Of a stretch of 9,359 nucleotides of DNA, positions 1 to 6,818 are shown in pieces. Numbering within the stretch: position 1 is the stretch's first letter; each line of letters opens with the position of its first letter. Under the pieces are notes generated by a model, which searched no databases, was not told the origin of the DNA, and worked only from the letters and a program-made list of their open reading frames with translations. This DNA is from Actinomycetota bacterium (lineage in GTDB: Bacteria; Actinomycetota; Thermoleophilia; Solirubrobacterales; Solirubrobacteraceae): NCBI GenBank assembly GCA_009699915.1, contig WLNG01000037.1, positions 1-9,359 of the forward strand, given 5' to 3'. Made by a program: the position numbers and the translations under genes.

Positions 1-950
1 CAATGACCTACACGACGTTCATCGCCGTGTCGGTGGATGCCTATGAAGCCTTTGTCATTCCGCCTGCGCTGCAGTCGGGACTGATGTGCGTGTTGGTCGC
101 CGTGCTCGCAGCGGTTTGGGGCACCTGGGGCGTGGTGGCCGGTATCACCAGCTCGTATGCGCTCGCTGCCGCCTACACGATCTGGCATGCCCGGCAGTGG
201 CTGCCGGCGGGCGGTGCCGACGACCCGGGGAACCTGCGCGGAGCGGTGAGCTTCGGCGTGCGCGGCTATGCCGCAAATGCGCTGCAGATGATCAACTACC
301 GCCTCGATCTCTTCATCCTGAGCGCAGCTGCGGGCGCGGCGCAGGTCGGGGTCTACTCGGTCGCGGTCGCGGTGACCATGCTCATGTGGCTTCTCCCTCC
401 GGCGCTCTCCGACGTGCTCTTCCCCCGGGTGTCAGCGCTGAGCGCGAATGCTCATCCGGACGATGAGGCCCACCGGGCGATGGTGGAGGAGAAGAGTCTG
501 CGCCACGCCGTTTTGATTGTTCTCGGCTCGGCCGTCGTTGTTGCGCTGGCGCTCCTCTTCCTGGTCGTCCCCATCTACGGCGCGGCATTCCGGCCAGCGA
601 TCGAGATGGGACTGATCCTGCTTCCCGGGGCAGCCGTCTTCGGGCTTGCGGGGCCGATATCAGCCATCGTCATTGGGCGCGGACACCCGCAGTATCCGCT
701 CTACGTCGTTCTGGTCATCACGCCGCTGACCGTGGTGCTCTATGTCCTTCTCATCCGCTCCCACGGGGCGACCGGCGCGGCGCTCGCTTCGAGCCTTTCC
801 TACGCCCTTACGACCGTCGGGATGTTGTTCTTCTTCCAACGGGCTACTGGTCGCAACGCATTGGCGGTGATGCGACCCACGTGGGGAGAAGTTGCCGACC
901 TTCGGGCGGCGGCGCAGTCAGTGCTGGCGCGTCTGCGCGCTCGCGCCTGA
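1..950 (+). CDS. Wzx-like polysaccharide flippase (MOP superfamily), 3' part
   Basis: This is the C-terminal part of a multi-spanning membrane protein that probably moves lipid-linked oligosaccharide units across the cytoplasmic membrane. About 315 residues are visible, counted from an in-frame ATG at base 3. Hydrophobic stretches lie near residues 25-60, 110-130, 165-195, 200-225 and 230-275. The segment INYRLDLFILS with following GVYSVAVAV is typical of Wzx/RfbX-type flippases, where a charged RLD precedes a membrane helix. Family members usually have 400-500 residues and 12-14 helices, so the N-terminal third is probably outside the window and the ATG at base 3 is probably an internal Met; this cannot be proved here. 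The gene ends 4 bp from the stop codon of the convergent methyltransferase. Third codon positions are less GC-rich than in the right-hand genes. A MATE-type transporter of another substrate is possible, but the glycosyltransferase neighbours favour a flippase. Confidence 0.82.
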   Translation, partial: MTYTTFIAVSVDAYEAFVIPPALQSGLMCVLVAVLAAVWGTWGVVAGITSSYALAAAYTIWHARQWLPAGGADDPGNLRGAVSFGVRGYAANALQMINYRLDLFILSAAAGAAQVGVYSVAVAVTMLMWLLPPALSDVLFPRVSALSANAHPDDEAHRAMVEEKSLRHAVLIVLGSAVVVALALLFLVVPIYGAAFRPAIEMGLILLPGAAVFGLAGPISAIVIGRGHPQYPLYVVLVITPLTVVLYVLLIRSHGATGAALASSLSYALTTVGMLFFFQRATGRNALAVMRPTWGEVADLRAAAQSVLARLRARA

Positions 951-954
951 GCGG

Positions 955-1746
955 TCACTGACGGCGTAGTTCACGCGCAAGTTGCCGGTTGCCGCGCAAG
1001 CGAGCGATCAGGGCGATGACCTCGCGGTGCAGGGGGCGCGTAATCGGGTTAGCGATCATGCGCAACCGGCGATGAAGCGCCGGAGTCAGATGTGCCGGGT
1101 CACCTTGGCGGGCTGCAGCCGCGAAGGTGAAGACCTGGTACTGCCGGGGTTGCGTGAGGGCGTAGGTCGTGTACCCGACCATTTCGAGCTGATGGCGCCC
1201 TGCTACCTCGATCAGGTGGGCCGGCTCGACCTCCTCGTCAACGATCTGAAGGAGCTCGGGGTGGAACTCGCGCAACCACCGGATGTGGCCTGGATGGGGT
1301 GTGCTTGCAACGATCATGCCGCCCGGGCTCAGGAGCTTGAAGACGGTTGCCAGGAAGTCGCTTCTGTCGGTGCGGGGGATGTGCTCAAGGACGTCGAACA
1401 GCGTGATGAGGTCGAAGGTCTCACCGTGTTCCAGGTCCGCAACGGTCCCGACCCGGAAGTCCCCCGCAGGGACCATGAGCCTGGCGATGTCGATTGCCGG
1501 CGCGCTGAAGTCGATGCCTGTGACGTGACCGAACTTCGTCAGATACGACGACATCACCCCAGACCCGCACCCGATGTCCAGGATGCGCTGCGCCGTGCGT
1601 GAGCGCATCACCTCAGCTACCAGGAGCTTGAGCTGCACGTGCCGACCGTTCGCGATCGCCCAGTCGCGGAGCCCTACCTCGGCGGCAAAGCGCTGGTAGT
1701 ACGAGGCTGGATCGGTCTCTGCGCTCAGGGCAGCGAAGTGGTTCAT
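955..1746 (-). CDS. Class I SAM-dependent methyltransferase (UbiG/Methyltransf_11-like)
   Basis: This 263-residue cytoplasmic protein has a Rossmann-type methyltransferase fold. Motif I, ILDIGCGSG, is at residues 55-63. The acidic residue that would hold the SAM ribose is D79 in GIDFS, and the post-II/III block FDLITLFDVLEHIP is at 111-124, followed by LLSPGGMIVASTPHPGH. The start is set to the ATG at 1746: the frame stays open to ATGs at 1791 and 1836, but the longer N-terminus is Arg/Ser-rich and non-conserved in look, and would run into the divergent glycosyltransferase. A TAGATT box lies exactly 7 nt upstream of 1746, fitting leaderless transcription. The basic C-terminal tail (about residues 225-263) has no assigned function. 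The acceptor is unknown; in this setting it may be a sugar of the polysaccharide or a chain end, but a small-molecule substrate cannot be excluded. Confidence 0.85.
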   Translation of the reverse strand: MNHFAALSAETDPASYYQRFAAEVGLRDWAIANGRHVQLKLLVAEVMRSRTAQRILDIGCGSGVMSSYLTKFGHVTGIDFSAPAIDIARLMVPAGDFRVGTVADLEHGETFDLITLFDVLEHIPRTDRSDFLATVFKLLSPGGMIVASTPHPGHIRWLREFHPELLQIVDEEVEPAHLIEVAGRHQLEMVGYTTYALTQPRQYQVFTFAAAARQGDPAHLTPALHRRLRMIANPITRPLHREVIALIARLRGNRQLARELRRQ

Positions 1747-1753
1747 CGACGGA

Positions 1754-1759
1754 AATCTA
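1754..1759 (-). promoter_or_regulatory. Putative leaderless -10 box (TAGATT)
   Basis: On the minus strand TAGATT matches the actinobacterial TANNNT -10 consensus and is separated by 7 nt from the methyltransferase ATG at 1746. That spacing would put the transcript 5' end on the start codon. No Shine-Dalgarno-like sequence and no clear -35 box are seen. Inference from sequence only. Confidence 0.5.
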
Positions 1760-1775
1760 GCCTGCGATCCGCTGC

Positions 1776-1781
1776 TAGCCT
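1776..1781 (+). promoter_or_regulatory. Putative leaderless -10 box (TAGCCT)
   Basis: TAGCCT fits TANNNT and ends 8 nt before the ATG at 1790 of the divergent GT4 gene. There is no purine-rich ribosome binding site before that ATG, so a leaderless mRNA is the simplest reading. It sits back-to-back with the minus-strand box, with 16 bp between them, so two RNA polymerases would probably compete for the site. Confidence 0.5.
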
Positions 1782-1789
1782 CGCGGCTC

Positions 1790-2992
1790 ATGGTCCTCGG
1801 AGCCAGCCGCCCGCGCCCGCGGGTTCTCGTGCTCACCCCGTGGTATCCGGACGATGCGTTCCCGGCGGAGGGGCCGCTCAGTGAGCTGCGGATCAGCGGG
1901 GCCTTTGTCGGCCAGCACGCGCGCTCGGTGCTTGGCCGGGCAGACCCTGTGCTGGTGCATCTCGAGCCCTGGCCCTGGGTTGGCTATCGGGTGTTCAGGA
2001 TCCGCGATGAAGGGGTTGTGGGCGGGCTCAGAACGATCCGCGTGCGCTATCGCCGGACGCGGGTTCCCGGGCTTGGCTCCGTCGCTCAGATGCTCGGCCT
2101 GCTGCGCGTGCTGGGCACGCTGCGCTCTGAAGGGTGGCGCCCCGACATCGTCCATCCTCACGTGTTCTCAGCGGGAGCCTTCGCCGTCGCGCTCGGCTGG
2201 CTGCTGCGCGCGCCGACGGTGCTCACAGAGCATTTCACGCGGCTGCGCGGCGCCGAAGTCGATGCTTGGACGTTGCGGGTCGCGGCCTGGGTGCTGCGTT
2301 CCATGACGCTGGTGACCCCGACCAGCCACGAGCTCGAAGGGCAGCTCTTGAGCATCGAGCCGAAGATGCGCTCGCGGGTGATCGACAATCCCGTTGATGT
2401 CACGGCCTTCCGCCCAGCGCCCTTCGTGCAGCGAGAGTCCGAAGCCCCGCTGCGCTTGATTGCGGCAGGCAGACTCGTCGAGGTCAAGGGCATGCAGTTT
2501 CTGCTTCCTGCGTTGCGGCAGGTGGTGGATGCAGGCATTGCCGTGTCGCTGACCATCGTGGGCGACGGTCCGAAACGGGCTGAACTCGAGCGCCAGTGCG
2601 ACGATCTCGATCTTCGTGAGGTTGTGGTCTTCCATGGCGTTGCTGCGCATGCGCAGGTTGCCGAGCTCATGCGGGAGGCCGATGTCTTCGTCTTGCCGAG
2701 CACGAATGAGAATCTGCCGAACGTCGTGATCGAGGCGCTCGCCTCGGGGCTCCCGGTGATCGGAACGCGGATTGCCGGCGTCCCGGAGATGCTTGATGCC
2801 ACCAACGGCATGCTGGTCGAGCCTCGTGATGAAGTTGGGCTCGCGGCGGCGATCACGTCGGTCGCGCGGGACTACGCGACCTACGATCGGGAGGCGATCG
2901 CGCAGGCCGCCGTGCAGCGGTACTCGCTCGAGGCGGTCGGCGTGCAGTGGGATGAGATCTACTCGCGTCTCCTGGCGCTGCCCGCCGCCTAG
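1790..2992 (+). CDS. GT4-family glycosyltransferase (GT-B fold)
   Basis: This 400-residue retaining glycosyltransferase probably adds a sugar from an NDP-sugar to a lipid-linked glycan in the cytoplasm. The N-terminal Rossmann domain opens with RVLVLTPWYP (11-20), then an acceptor-side region with PDIVHPHVFSAGAF and a TEHF segment. The C-terminal donor domain shows AAGRLVEVKG (R228, K233 as expected phosphate contacts), GDGP (258-261) and the EX7E motif E307-E315 in NENLPNVVIE. Length is normal for the family. The start at 1790 gives a standard N-terminus and follows a TAGCCT box by 8 nt; its ATG overlaps a minus-strand CAT in the palindrome CATG. The stop codon TAG shares the palindrome CTAG with the stop of the convergent gene. 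A/T-ending codons are more common than in the genes after 3000. Sugar and linkage cannot be told. Confidence 0.92.
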   Translation: MVLGASRPRPRVLVLTPWYPDDAFPAEGPLSELRISGAFVGQHARSVLGRADPVLVHLEPWPWVGYRVFRIRDEGVVGGLRTIRVRYRRTRVPGLGSVAQMLGLLRVLGTLRSEGWRPDIVHPHVFSAGAFAVALGWLLRAPTVLTEHFTRLRGAEVDAWTLRVAAWVLRSMTLVTPTSHELEGQLLSIEPKMRSRVIDNPVDVTAFRPAPFVQRESEAPLRLIAAGRLVEVKGMQFLLPALRQVVDAGIAVSLTIVGDGPKRAELERQCDDLDLREVVVFHGVAAHAQVAELMREADVFVLPSTNENLPNVVIEALASGLPVIGTRIAGVPEMLDATNGMLVEPRDEVGLAAAITSVARDYATYDREAIAQAAVQRYSLEAVGVQWDEIYSRLLALPAA

Positions 2993-3831
2993 AGCACGCG
3001 GCAGCAGCGCGGGCGCAGCGGTAGGCGACGCAGCGCGGCGTACAGCACGATGCCCGCGAGTCGCAGCAGCCGCTGGCGCGGAATGTGAGGCATGTGGCCC
3101 AAGCCCTCCTTGTCGCGCGGATGCTCAAACGCCGACGAGAGATGCACGCCGCGCAGCCGGTCGTGGTGCCGCATCCAGGAGTCGACGCGCGCCTCGAAGA
3201 TCGGGGCGATCGCGGCCATCGGATAGCGCCAGCGCGCAATGCAGCGCTCGTGGTAGATCGGCGCGGCTAACTCTTCGCGGCGGCAGAGGAAGAGCTGATC
3301 GCTGAAGCCCTGCGTGAGCGCGAAGTCCCCGCTGCGCTCAAGTTCGCGGTCCAGCGAGAAGTCCGCGCTGGCCTGGCCGTCGCGTGCCTGCACCGGGCAG
3401 GGGCTCACGACCATCACCCGAGGGTCGCGCTCCATCAGCTCGATCGCCGGGGCGATCCAGTCGCATGGTTCCGCCAGACGGGTGTCCGCGTCCCAGCAGA
3501 GGAGCCACGGGCTCCCTTCGAGGCAAGTCGCCGTGAGCGCCCAGTCCGTGTAGTGCCCGATAGGTCCGAACTCCTCGGTCTTGACGCCGGTCTGCTCAAG
3601 CGCCTGGGGGAGCCGGTCGGCGACGAACGCGTAGTGCGTGATCGCGCCGCGCTGGACGGCGTCGTGCGCCATCCGCTCGGCGTCAGCGCGGTCATCGACG
3701 TTGTTGATCAGCGCCACCCGGCGCGCGAAACTGCTCAGGTTCGTGCGCTCGATCTCCAGCAGGAGGTCGGCGCCGAGCACTTCGCGGTACGTGCGCTCGA
3801 AGGTATTGACGACGAGGTCAACCTCAGCCAT
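2989..3831 (-). CDS. GT-A fold glycosyltransferase-like protein (GT2-like), last gene of operon
   Basis: This 280-residue protein is a probable inverting glycosyltransferase. It starts with a Rossmann-like strand VDLVVNTFERT (4-14), followed by a long helix and ALINNVDDRADAE, which resembles nucleotide-sugar binding in GT2 enzymes. The likely metal-binding DXD is WDADTRL (D114-D116), after a strand SPWLLCW. Then come VMVVSPCPV and a region with DQLFLCRREEL. The C-terminus (about 260-280) is hydrophobic and very basic with paired Cys, and could touch the membrane. It is a less typical family member than the others, so the GT2 label is tentative. The frame is open upstream to 4239, but that part overlaps the preceding GT4; the ATG at 3831 is chosen because it precedes the first strand and overlaps the upstream stop by 8 bp (ATGGCTGA), favouring translational coupling. 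Confidence 0.78.
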   Translation of the reverse strand: MAEVDLVVNTFERTYREVLGADLLLEIERTNLSSFARRVALINNVDDRADAERMAHDAVQRGAITHYAFVADRLPQALEQTGVKTEEFGPIGHYTDWALTATCLEGSPWLLCWDADTRLAEPCDWIAPAIELMERDPRVMVVSPCPVQARDGQASADFSLDRELERSGDFALTQGFSDQLFLCRREELAAPIYHERCIARWRYPMAAIAPIFEARVDSWMRHHDRLRGVHLSSAFEHPRDKEGLGHMPHIPRQRLLRLAGIVLYAALRRLPLRPRCCRVL

Positions 3832-5110
3832 CGGTACGGCCCGCGTGACGTCCGATCGTCTCCTCGATAACGCTTTCATATCGCTCGGCGAGCGACGGCC
3901 AGAGATGGCTCTCTGCCGCGCTCGTCGGCGGGTCGGGGATTTGGCCGGCGATGATCCGGCATAGCGCCGCGCTGGCGGCGACGGCATCGCCGATCGGTAC
4001 GACGATCCCGGCCTGCTCTCCCAGCACGATGTCCGCTGCGGCGCTGCCGTCTCCAAGGACGAGGACTGGGCGCCCTGCTGCGAGATACTCGAAGAGCTTT
4101 CCGGGAGCCTCCCTGCTGCGGGTGACGCAGAGGAGCCAGTCGGCCGCGCGCTGCAGCGCGAGCGCCTCGGGCCGGTCGAGGAAGCCGAGATGCCGGACAA
4201 TCTCGGCGTACTCGGGGCGGCCGTAGAGATCGCGCTCATCGGCGGTCAGCGGACCGGCAAGCACAACCTCGATCCGGTCCTGCGCGCCGAGGCGCACGAT
4301 CGCCTCGAGCAGCGGCGCGATCGTGCGTTCCGCGCCGAGACCACCGGTGTGCACGAATGACAGGCGATCGCTGCGCAGAGGGGCTACGGCGATCGCCTCG
4401 GCCTGCGGCGCGTCGAGCGGGTCGAAGCCGTTGGTGATCACCTGCGCCTTGATGCCGTAGCGCCCCCACAGATCGTCGGCGACCGGCTGGGTGACGGTTA
4501 CGACCTCATCCGCGCGCCGGAGTGCGCGACGCTCGAGCGTGTCGTCAAGCCGGCGCTGCACGGCCAGAGGCCATTCGGGTCGCGGTGCCTCAAATCGCCA
4601 GCCATCACGCAGGTCGGCGATCCAGGGGATGCCGCGGCCCTGGAGGGCCACGCCGATCGCGTGGACCGAGTCGACCGGTGAGGTCGTCACGACGACATCG
4701 GGCCGGTGGCGGTGTGCAATCCGCAGTGCGTCCGCGGTGGCGAACGGGACCCAGGACAGCGCTTGGACGTCCGGCGGGACGATCGATCCCCAGCGCTTGG
4801 CCCGCGTGTCCAGCAGCTCGTCGGCCCGCCCGGTCGCCACCTCGGCGGTGCTCCTGCCGCGCCGCCAGTTCAGTCGCGTCGCGAGAAAGTCGCGGGACCG
4901 GATCACGGGCCACCGTTCCACCGCCTCCGGGGATCCGGATGCGACGGACGTCAGCACCGTCACCTCGTGGCCACGTTCGGTCAGGCAGCGCGCGAGCGCC
5001 GCCGGCCTCCGCGCTCCGACGCTGTTCAGCGGCGGGTAAAAGTAGGCGACGAGCAGGATCCTCAGGGGTCGCTCTGTCGCTTGCAGGCCGGTCGTCACGT
5101 CGGCGCACAC
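3824..5110 (-). CDS. GT4-family glycosyltransferase, third gene of operon
   Basis: This 428-residue GT-B enzyme resembles the GT4 branch with a Glyco_trans_4_4 type N-terminal domain. RILLVAYFYPPLNSVGARR is at 17-35, followed by RPDVVVTTSPVDSVH and WIADLRDGW. After the hinge, VITNGFDP and FVHTGGLGAERTI lead into the donor domain, with REAPGKLFEYLAAGRPV near 333-348. The strict EX7E is altered: the conserved second Glu (E341) is present, but the nearest upstream Glu (E334) is one residue too close, as in WcaI-like relatives. The start is uncertain between GTG 5110 and GTG 5098; neither has a Shine-Dalgarno sequence, and residues 1-16 are not needed for the fold. It lies 21 bp after the GT2 stop and overlaps the next gene by 8 bp. 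It probably transfers one sugar of the repeat unit; donor unknown. Confidence 0.88.
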   Translation of the reverse strand: MCADVTTGLQATERPLRILLVAYFYPPLNSVGARRPAALARCLTERGHEVTVLTSVASGSPEAVERWPVIRSRDFLATRLNWRRGRSTAEVATGRADELLDTRAKRWGSIVPPDVQALSWVPFATADALRIAHRHRPDVVVTTSPVDSVHAIGVALQGRGIPWIADLRDGWRFEAPRPEWPLAVQRRLDDTLERRALRRADEVVTVTQPVADDLWGRYGIKAQVITNGFDPLDAPQAEAIAVAPLRSDRLSFVHTGGLGAERTIAPLLEAIVRLGAQDRIEVVLAGPLTADERDLYGRPEYAEIVRHLGFLDRPEALALQRAADWLLCVTRSREAPGKLFEYLAAGRPVLVLGDGSAAADIVLGEQAGIVVPIGDAVAASAALCRIIAGQIPDPPTSAAESHLWPSLAERYESVIEETIGRHAGRTDG

Positions 5111-5131
5111 GGTACCCGTGGCCGCGGGGTT

Positions 5132-6064
5132 TCAGGCCGCCCGGCGCAGCGCGAAGGCCTCGCGCACCCCGATCGAGCGGTCGACCCCCTCGGCCGGAGT
5201 GGCCGCGCGTCCGCTTGGTTGCGATCGCAGTCCCGACGCCCTGCCGCGGACAGCTGCGAGATCGCGGGCGAGTACGGCGTCACCCGCGCAAGCGAGCAGT
5301 TCGCTCAGCAGCGTGCGCACGCCCGGGCGTGAGCGCAGCAGCCCGTACTTGCGGATCAGGTGGCCGCGAGCGAAGCCGGCCCACCGGCGCTGCTGCGCGG
5401 AGCGGCGGCCGACGGTGGCCGAGCCATGGTGGACGGCGCGCGCTGCGGGGACCGCGGCCGTTCCCCAGCCCGCGGCGCGCAGGCGCAGCGCCAGGTCGAG
5501 ATCCTCGGAGTACATGAAGATCGCCTCGTCGAGCGGCCCGACTCCGTCCAGCGCTGCTCGCCGGTAGGCGCCGCACGCGCCGGACGGGCCCAGCAGCTGC
5601 GGCCGGGTCGCGCGCGCCGCGTGTTGCGCATCTGTTCCCGCGAGCCGGGCGAAGCCGGTGAGCGTTACGTCGCAGCAGAGGCCAAGTGAGTCGACCTGCC
5701 CGTCCGGCCGCAGCAGCAGTGGTGCGGCGCTTCCCAGGCGTGCGTCCCGCGCGAAGGGTTCGGTGAGTTGCGCGAGCAGGTCGGGCGGGGCGTCGACGTC
5801 ATTGTTGAGCAGCACGATGATCTCGCCCGATCCCGAGCGGATCCCGGCGTTGCAGGCCGCGGCGAACCCTGCGTTGCGGCCCATCGCGACGATCTCCACA
5901 TCCGGGAATCCGGCCCGGACTCGCGCGAGCGTGTCGTCCGGTGAAGCGTTGTCTACGAGGATCACCCGGTGCGCGGCGGTCTGCGCGCGCAGATGGGTCA
6001 GGCAGCTCTCGGTCAGGGCCCAGCCACCGTAGACGGGTACGACGACGTCGATGGGCTCAGCCAT
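5132..6064 (-). CDS. GT2-family glycosyltransferase, WbbL/rhamnosyltransferase-like
   Basis: This 310-residue inverting GT-A enzyme is close in pattern to WbbL-type rhamnosyltransferases. The N-terminal strand IDVVVPVYGG (5-14) leads to VILVDNASPDDT (34-45) for nucleotide binding. GRNAGFAAACNAGI (62-75) precedes the DXD motif LLNNDVD (D89, D91 for metal). A GPSGACGAYRR loop (159-169) and the catalytic-base region MYSEDLDLALRLRAAGW (E187/D188) follow, then a VHHGSAT segment, probably binding the diphosphate. The last 70 residues are helical-looking and basic. Rhamnose (dTDP) as donor is family-based inference only; no dTDP-rhamnose genes are in the window. The ATG at 6064 overlaps the upstream methyltransferase stop in ATGGCTGA, the same junction as at 3824-3831, which supports coupled translation. 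Confidence 0.9.
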   Translation of the reverse strand: MAEPIDVVVPVYGGWALTESCLTHLRAQTAAHRVILVDNASPDDTLARVRAGFPDVEIVAMGRNAGFAAACNAGIRSGSGEIIVLLNNDVDAPPDLLAQLTEPFARDARLGSAAPLLLRPDGQVDSLGLCCDVTLTGFARLAGTDAQHAARATRPQLLGPSGACGAYRRAALDGVGPLDEAIFMYSEDLDLALRLRAAGWGTAAVPAARAVHHGSATVGRRSAQQRRWAGFARGHLIRKYGLLRSRPGVRTLLSELLACAGDAVLARDLAAVRGRASGLRSQPSGRAATPAEGVDRSIGVREAFALRRAA

Positions 6065-6776
6065 CAGCGTTGTCCGCGCGCTTCACCGCGGTCGCGCAGT
6101 AGCCGAGTGGCAGGAGCTCGGACCCGTGGCCTCGATCGAAGCGACCGATCACCCCTCCGAATTTCTGGACCGCGCGAGCAAGCGCTCGCCGGGGGAGCCG
6201 CCGCAGCGCCGAGCCTCCCGGAGGCGGGTTGTAGAACTGGAGCACCTGCCCGAGGGTCGCCAGATATCCCGTCAACGGGCGAACCTCGATCTCTGTGAAG
6301 CCGGTGTCGGTGAGCAGTTGCTCGAGCCCGTGGGCGGTGAAACGCTGGAAGTCATACGGCTCCTCATGCAGCGCCCAGACGAACGGCACGGTGATGTGGA
6401 TCCGCCCGCCGCCTGCGAGGACGCGGCCCAGCTCGCGCAGCGCGCGCCGCGGCCGTGCGACGTGCTCGAGCACCTCGGTGCAGATCACCGCGTCGAAGGA
6501 TCCGTCCTCCACCGGGAGGTCGTCGATGGGGGCGATGATGTCGGCCTCCTTGGCGCCGGGGTGCCAGGAGTTTCCCCAGTCGCTCGTTACGTACTCGCAG
6601 TGCGAGAAGAGTTCGCGATAGGGCGCCTCGCCGGCGCCGGCGTCGAGGACCCGGGCTCCGGGCTCCAGCCGCGCCGCGGTCTGCGCGACGAAGCGCGCGA
6701 TCGCAGGCCGGTTGCGCGGGTACTCCGCGAGGAACGCCTGAAGCTCGGGCGAGAATTCGGTGGCGCGGTCGGCCAT
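6057..6776 (-). CDS. Class I SAM-dependent methyltransferase, first gene of operon
   Basis: This 239-residue protein belongs to the Methyltransf_11 type. SAM-binding motif I is VLDAGAGEAPYRELF (43-57), with the ribose-contact acid probably D66 in VTSDW. The block FDAVICTEVLEHV (94-106) and LAGGGRIHITVPFVWALHEEPYDFQRFT are typical of methyltransferases found in glycan clusters. The N-terminus (MADRATEFSPELQAFL) is helical and normal for the group. The start at 6776 is supported by a TACGCT box 6 nt upstream and by the divergent gene starting only 42 bp away. It heads a four-gene minus-strand operon with two glycosyltransferases overlapping or nearly touching downstream. It may methylate a sugar hydroxyl in the repeat unit; the acceptor is not visible from the sequence. 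It shares domain type but not obvious close identity with the methyltransferase at 955-1746. Confidence 0.87.
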   Translation of the reverse strand: MADRATEFSPELQAFLAEYPRNRPAIARFVAQTAARLEPGARVLDAGAGEAPYRELFSHCEYVTSDWGNSWHPGAKEADIIAPIDDLPVEDGSFDAVICTEVLEHVARPRRALRELGRVLAGGGRIHITVPFVWALHEEPYDFQRFTAHGLEQLLTDTGFTEIEVRPLTGYLATLGQVLQFYNPPPGGSALRRLPRRALARAVQKFGGVIGRFDRGHGSELLPLGYCATAVKRADNADG

Positions 6777-6782
6777 GGTGTG

Positions 6783-6788
6783 AGCGTA
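6783..6788 (-). promoter_or_regulatory. Putative leaderless -10 box (TACGCT) for the four-gene operon
   Basis: TACGCT on the minus strand fits TANNNT and ends 6 nt before the ATG at 6776. The bases between (CACACC) contain no Shine-Dalgarno sequence. It would drive the methyltransferase-GT2-GT4-GT-A operon. No convincing -35 box is seen. Confidence 0.48.
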
Positions 6789-6802
6789 TCCCGGTCACGG
6801 GC

Positions 6803-6808
6803 TACGGT
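6803..6808 (+). promoter_or_regulatory. Putative -10 box (TACGGT) of the divergent GT4 gene
   Basis: TACGGT fits TANNNT and ends 10 nt before the ATG at 6819. The distance is a little long for a strictly leaderless start but no better box lies nearby. The only purine-rich element before the ATG is a short AGG two bases away from the start codon, too close to act as a normal ribosome binding site. Confidence 0.38.
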
Positions 6809-6818
6809 TGCGCAGGTC

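Noticed and set aside
982..1602. 206-codon plus-strand frame antisense to the methyltransferase
   Set aside because: The opposite strand has clear SAM-binding motifs; long antisense frames are expected at this GC content.
1747..1836. Longer methyltransferase start at 1791 or 1836
   Set aside because: The added residues are Arg/Ser-rich with no fold signal and overlap the GT4 start, and the TAGATT box 7 nt before 1746 argues for the short form.
3832..4239. N-terminal extension of the GT-A gene inside the upstream GT4
   Set aside because: The extension is Ser/Arg-rich and low in structure, antisense to none but out of frame with a well-supported GT4; the start at 3831 gives a proper first strand.
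5109..5114. TACCGT on the minus strand as an internal -10 box, 10 nt before GTG 5098
   Set aside because: It overlaps the other candidate start at 5110, has no -35, and read-through from the operon promoter explains expression; kept only as a reason the start is uncertain.
5115..5128. Small hairpin (CCCGT, GGCC loop, GCGGG) between the GT2 and GT4 of the operon as a terminator
   Set aside because: The stem is only 4-5 bp, it has no T run on the minus strand, and the gap is 21 bp inside an otherwise overlapping operon.
6051..6818. Plus-strand frame open for 256 codons upstream of the GT4 at 6819
   Set aside because: It is the antisense of the methyltransferase, its residues look random and charged, and the GT4 family N-terminus begins at 6819.
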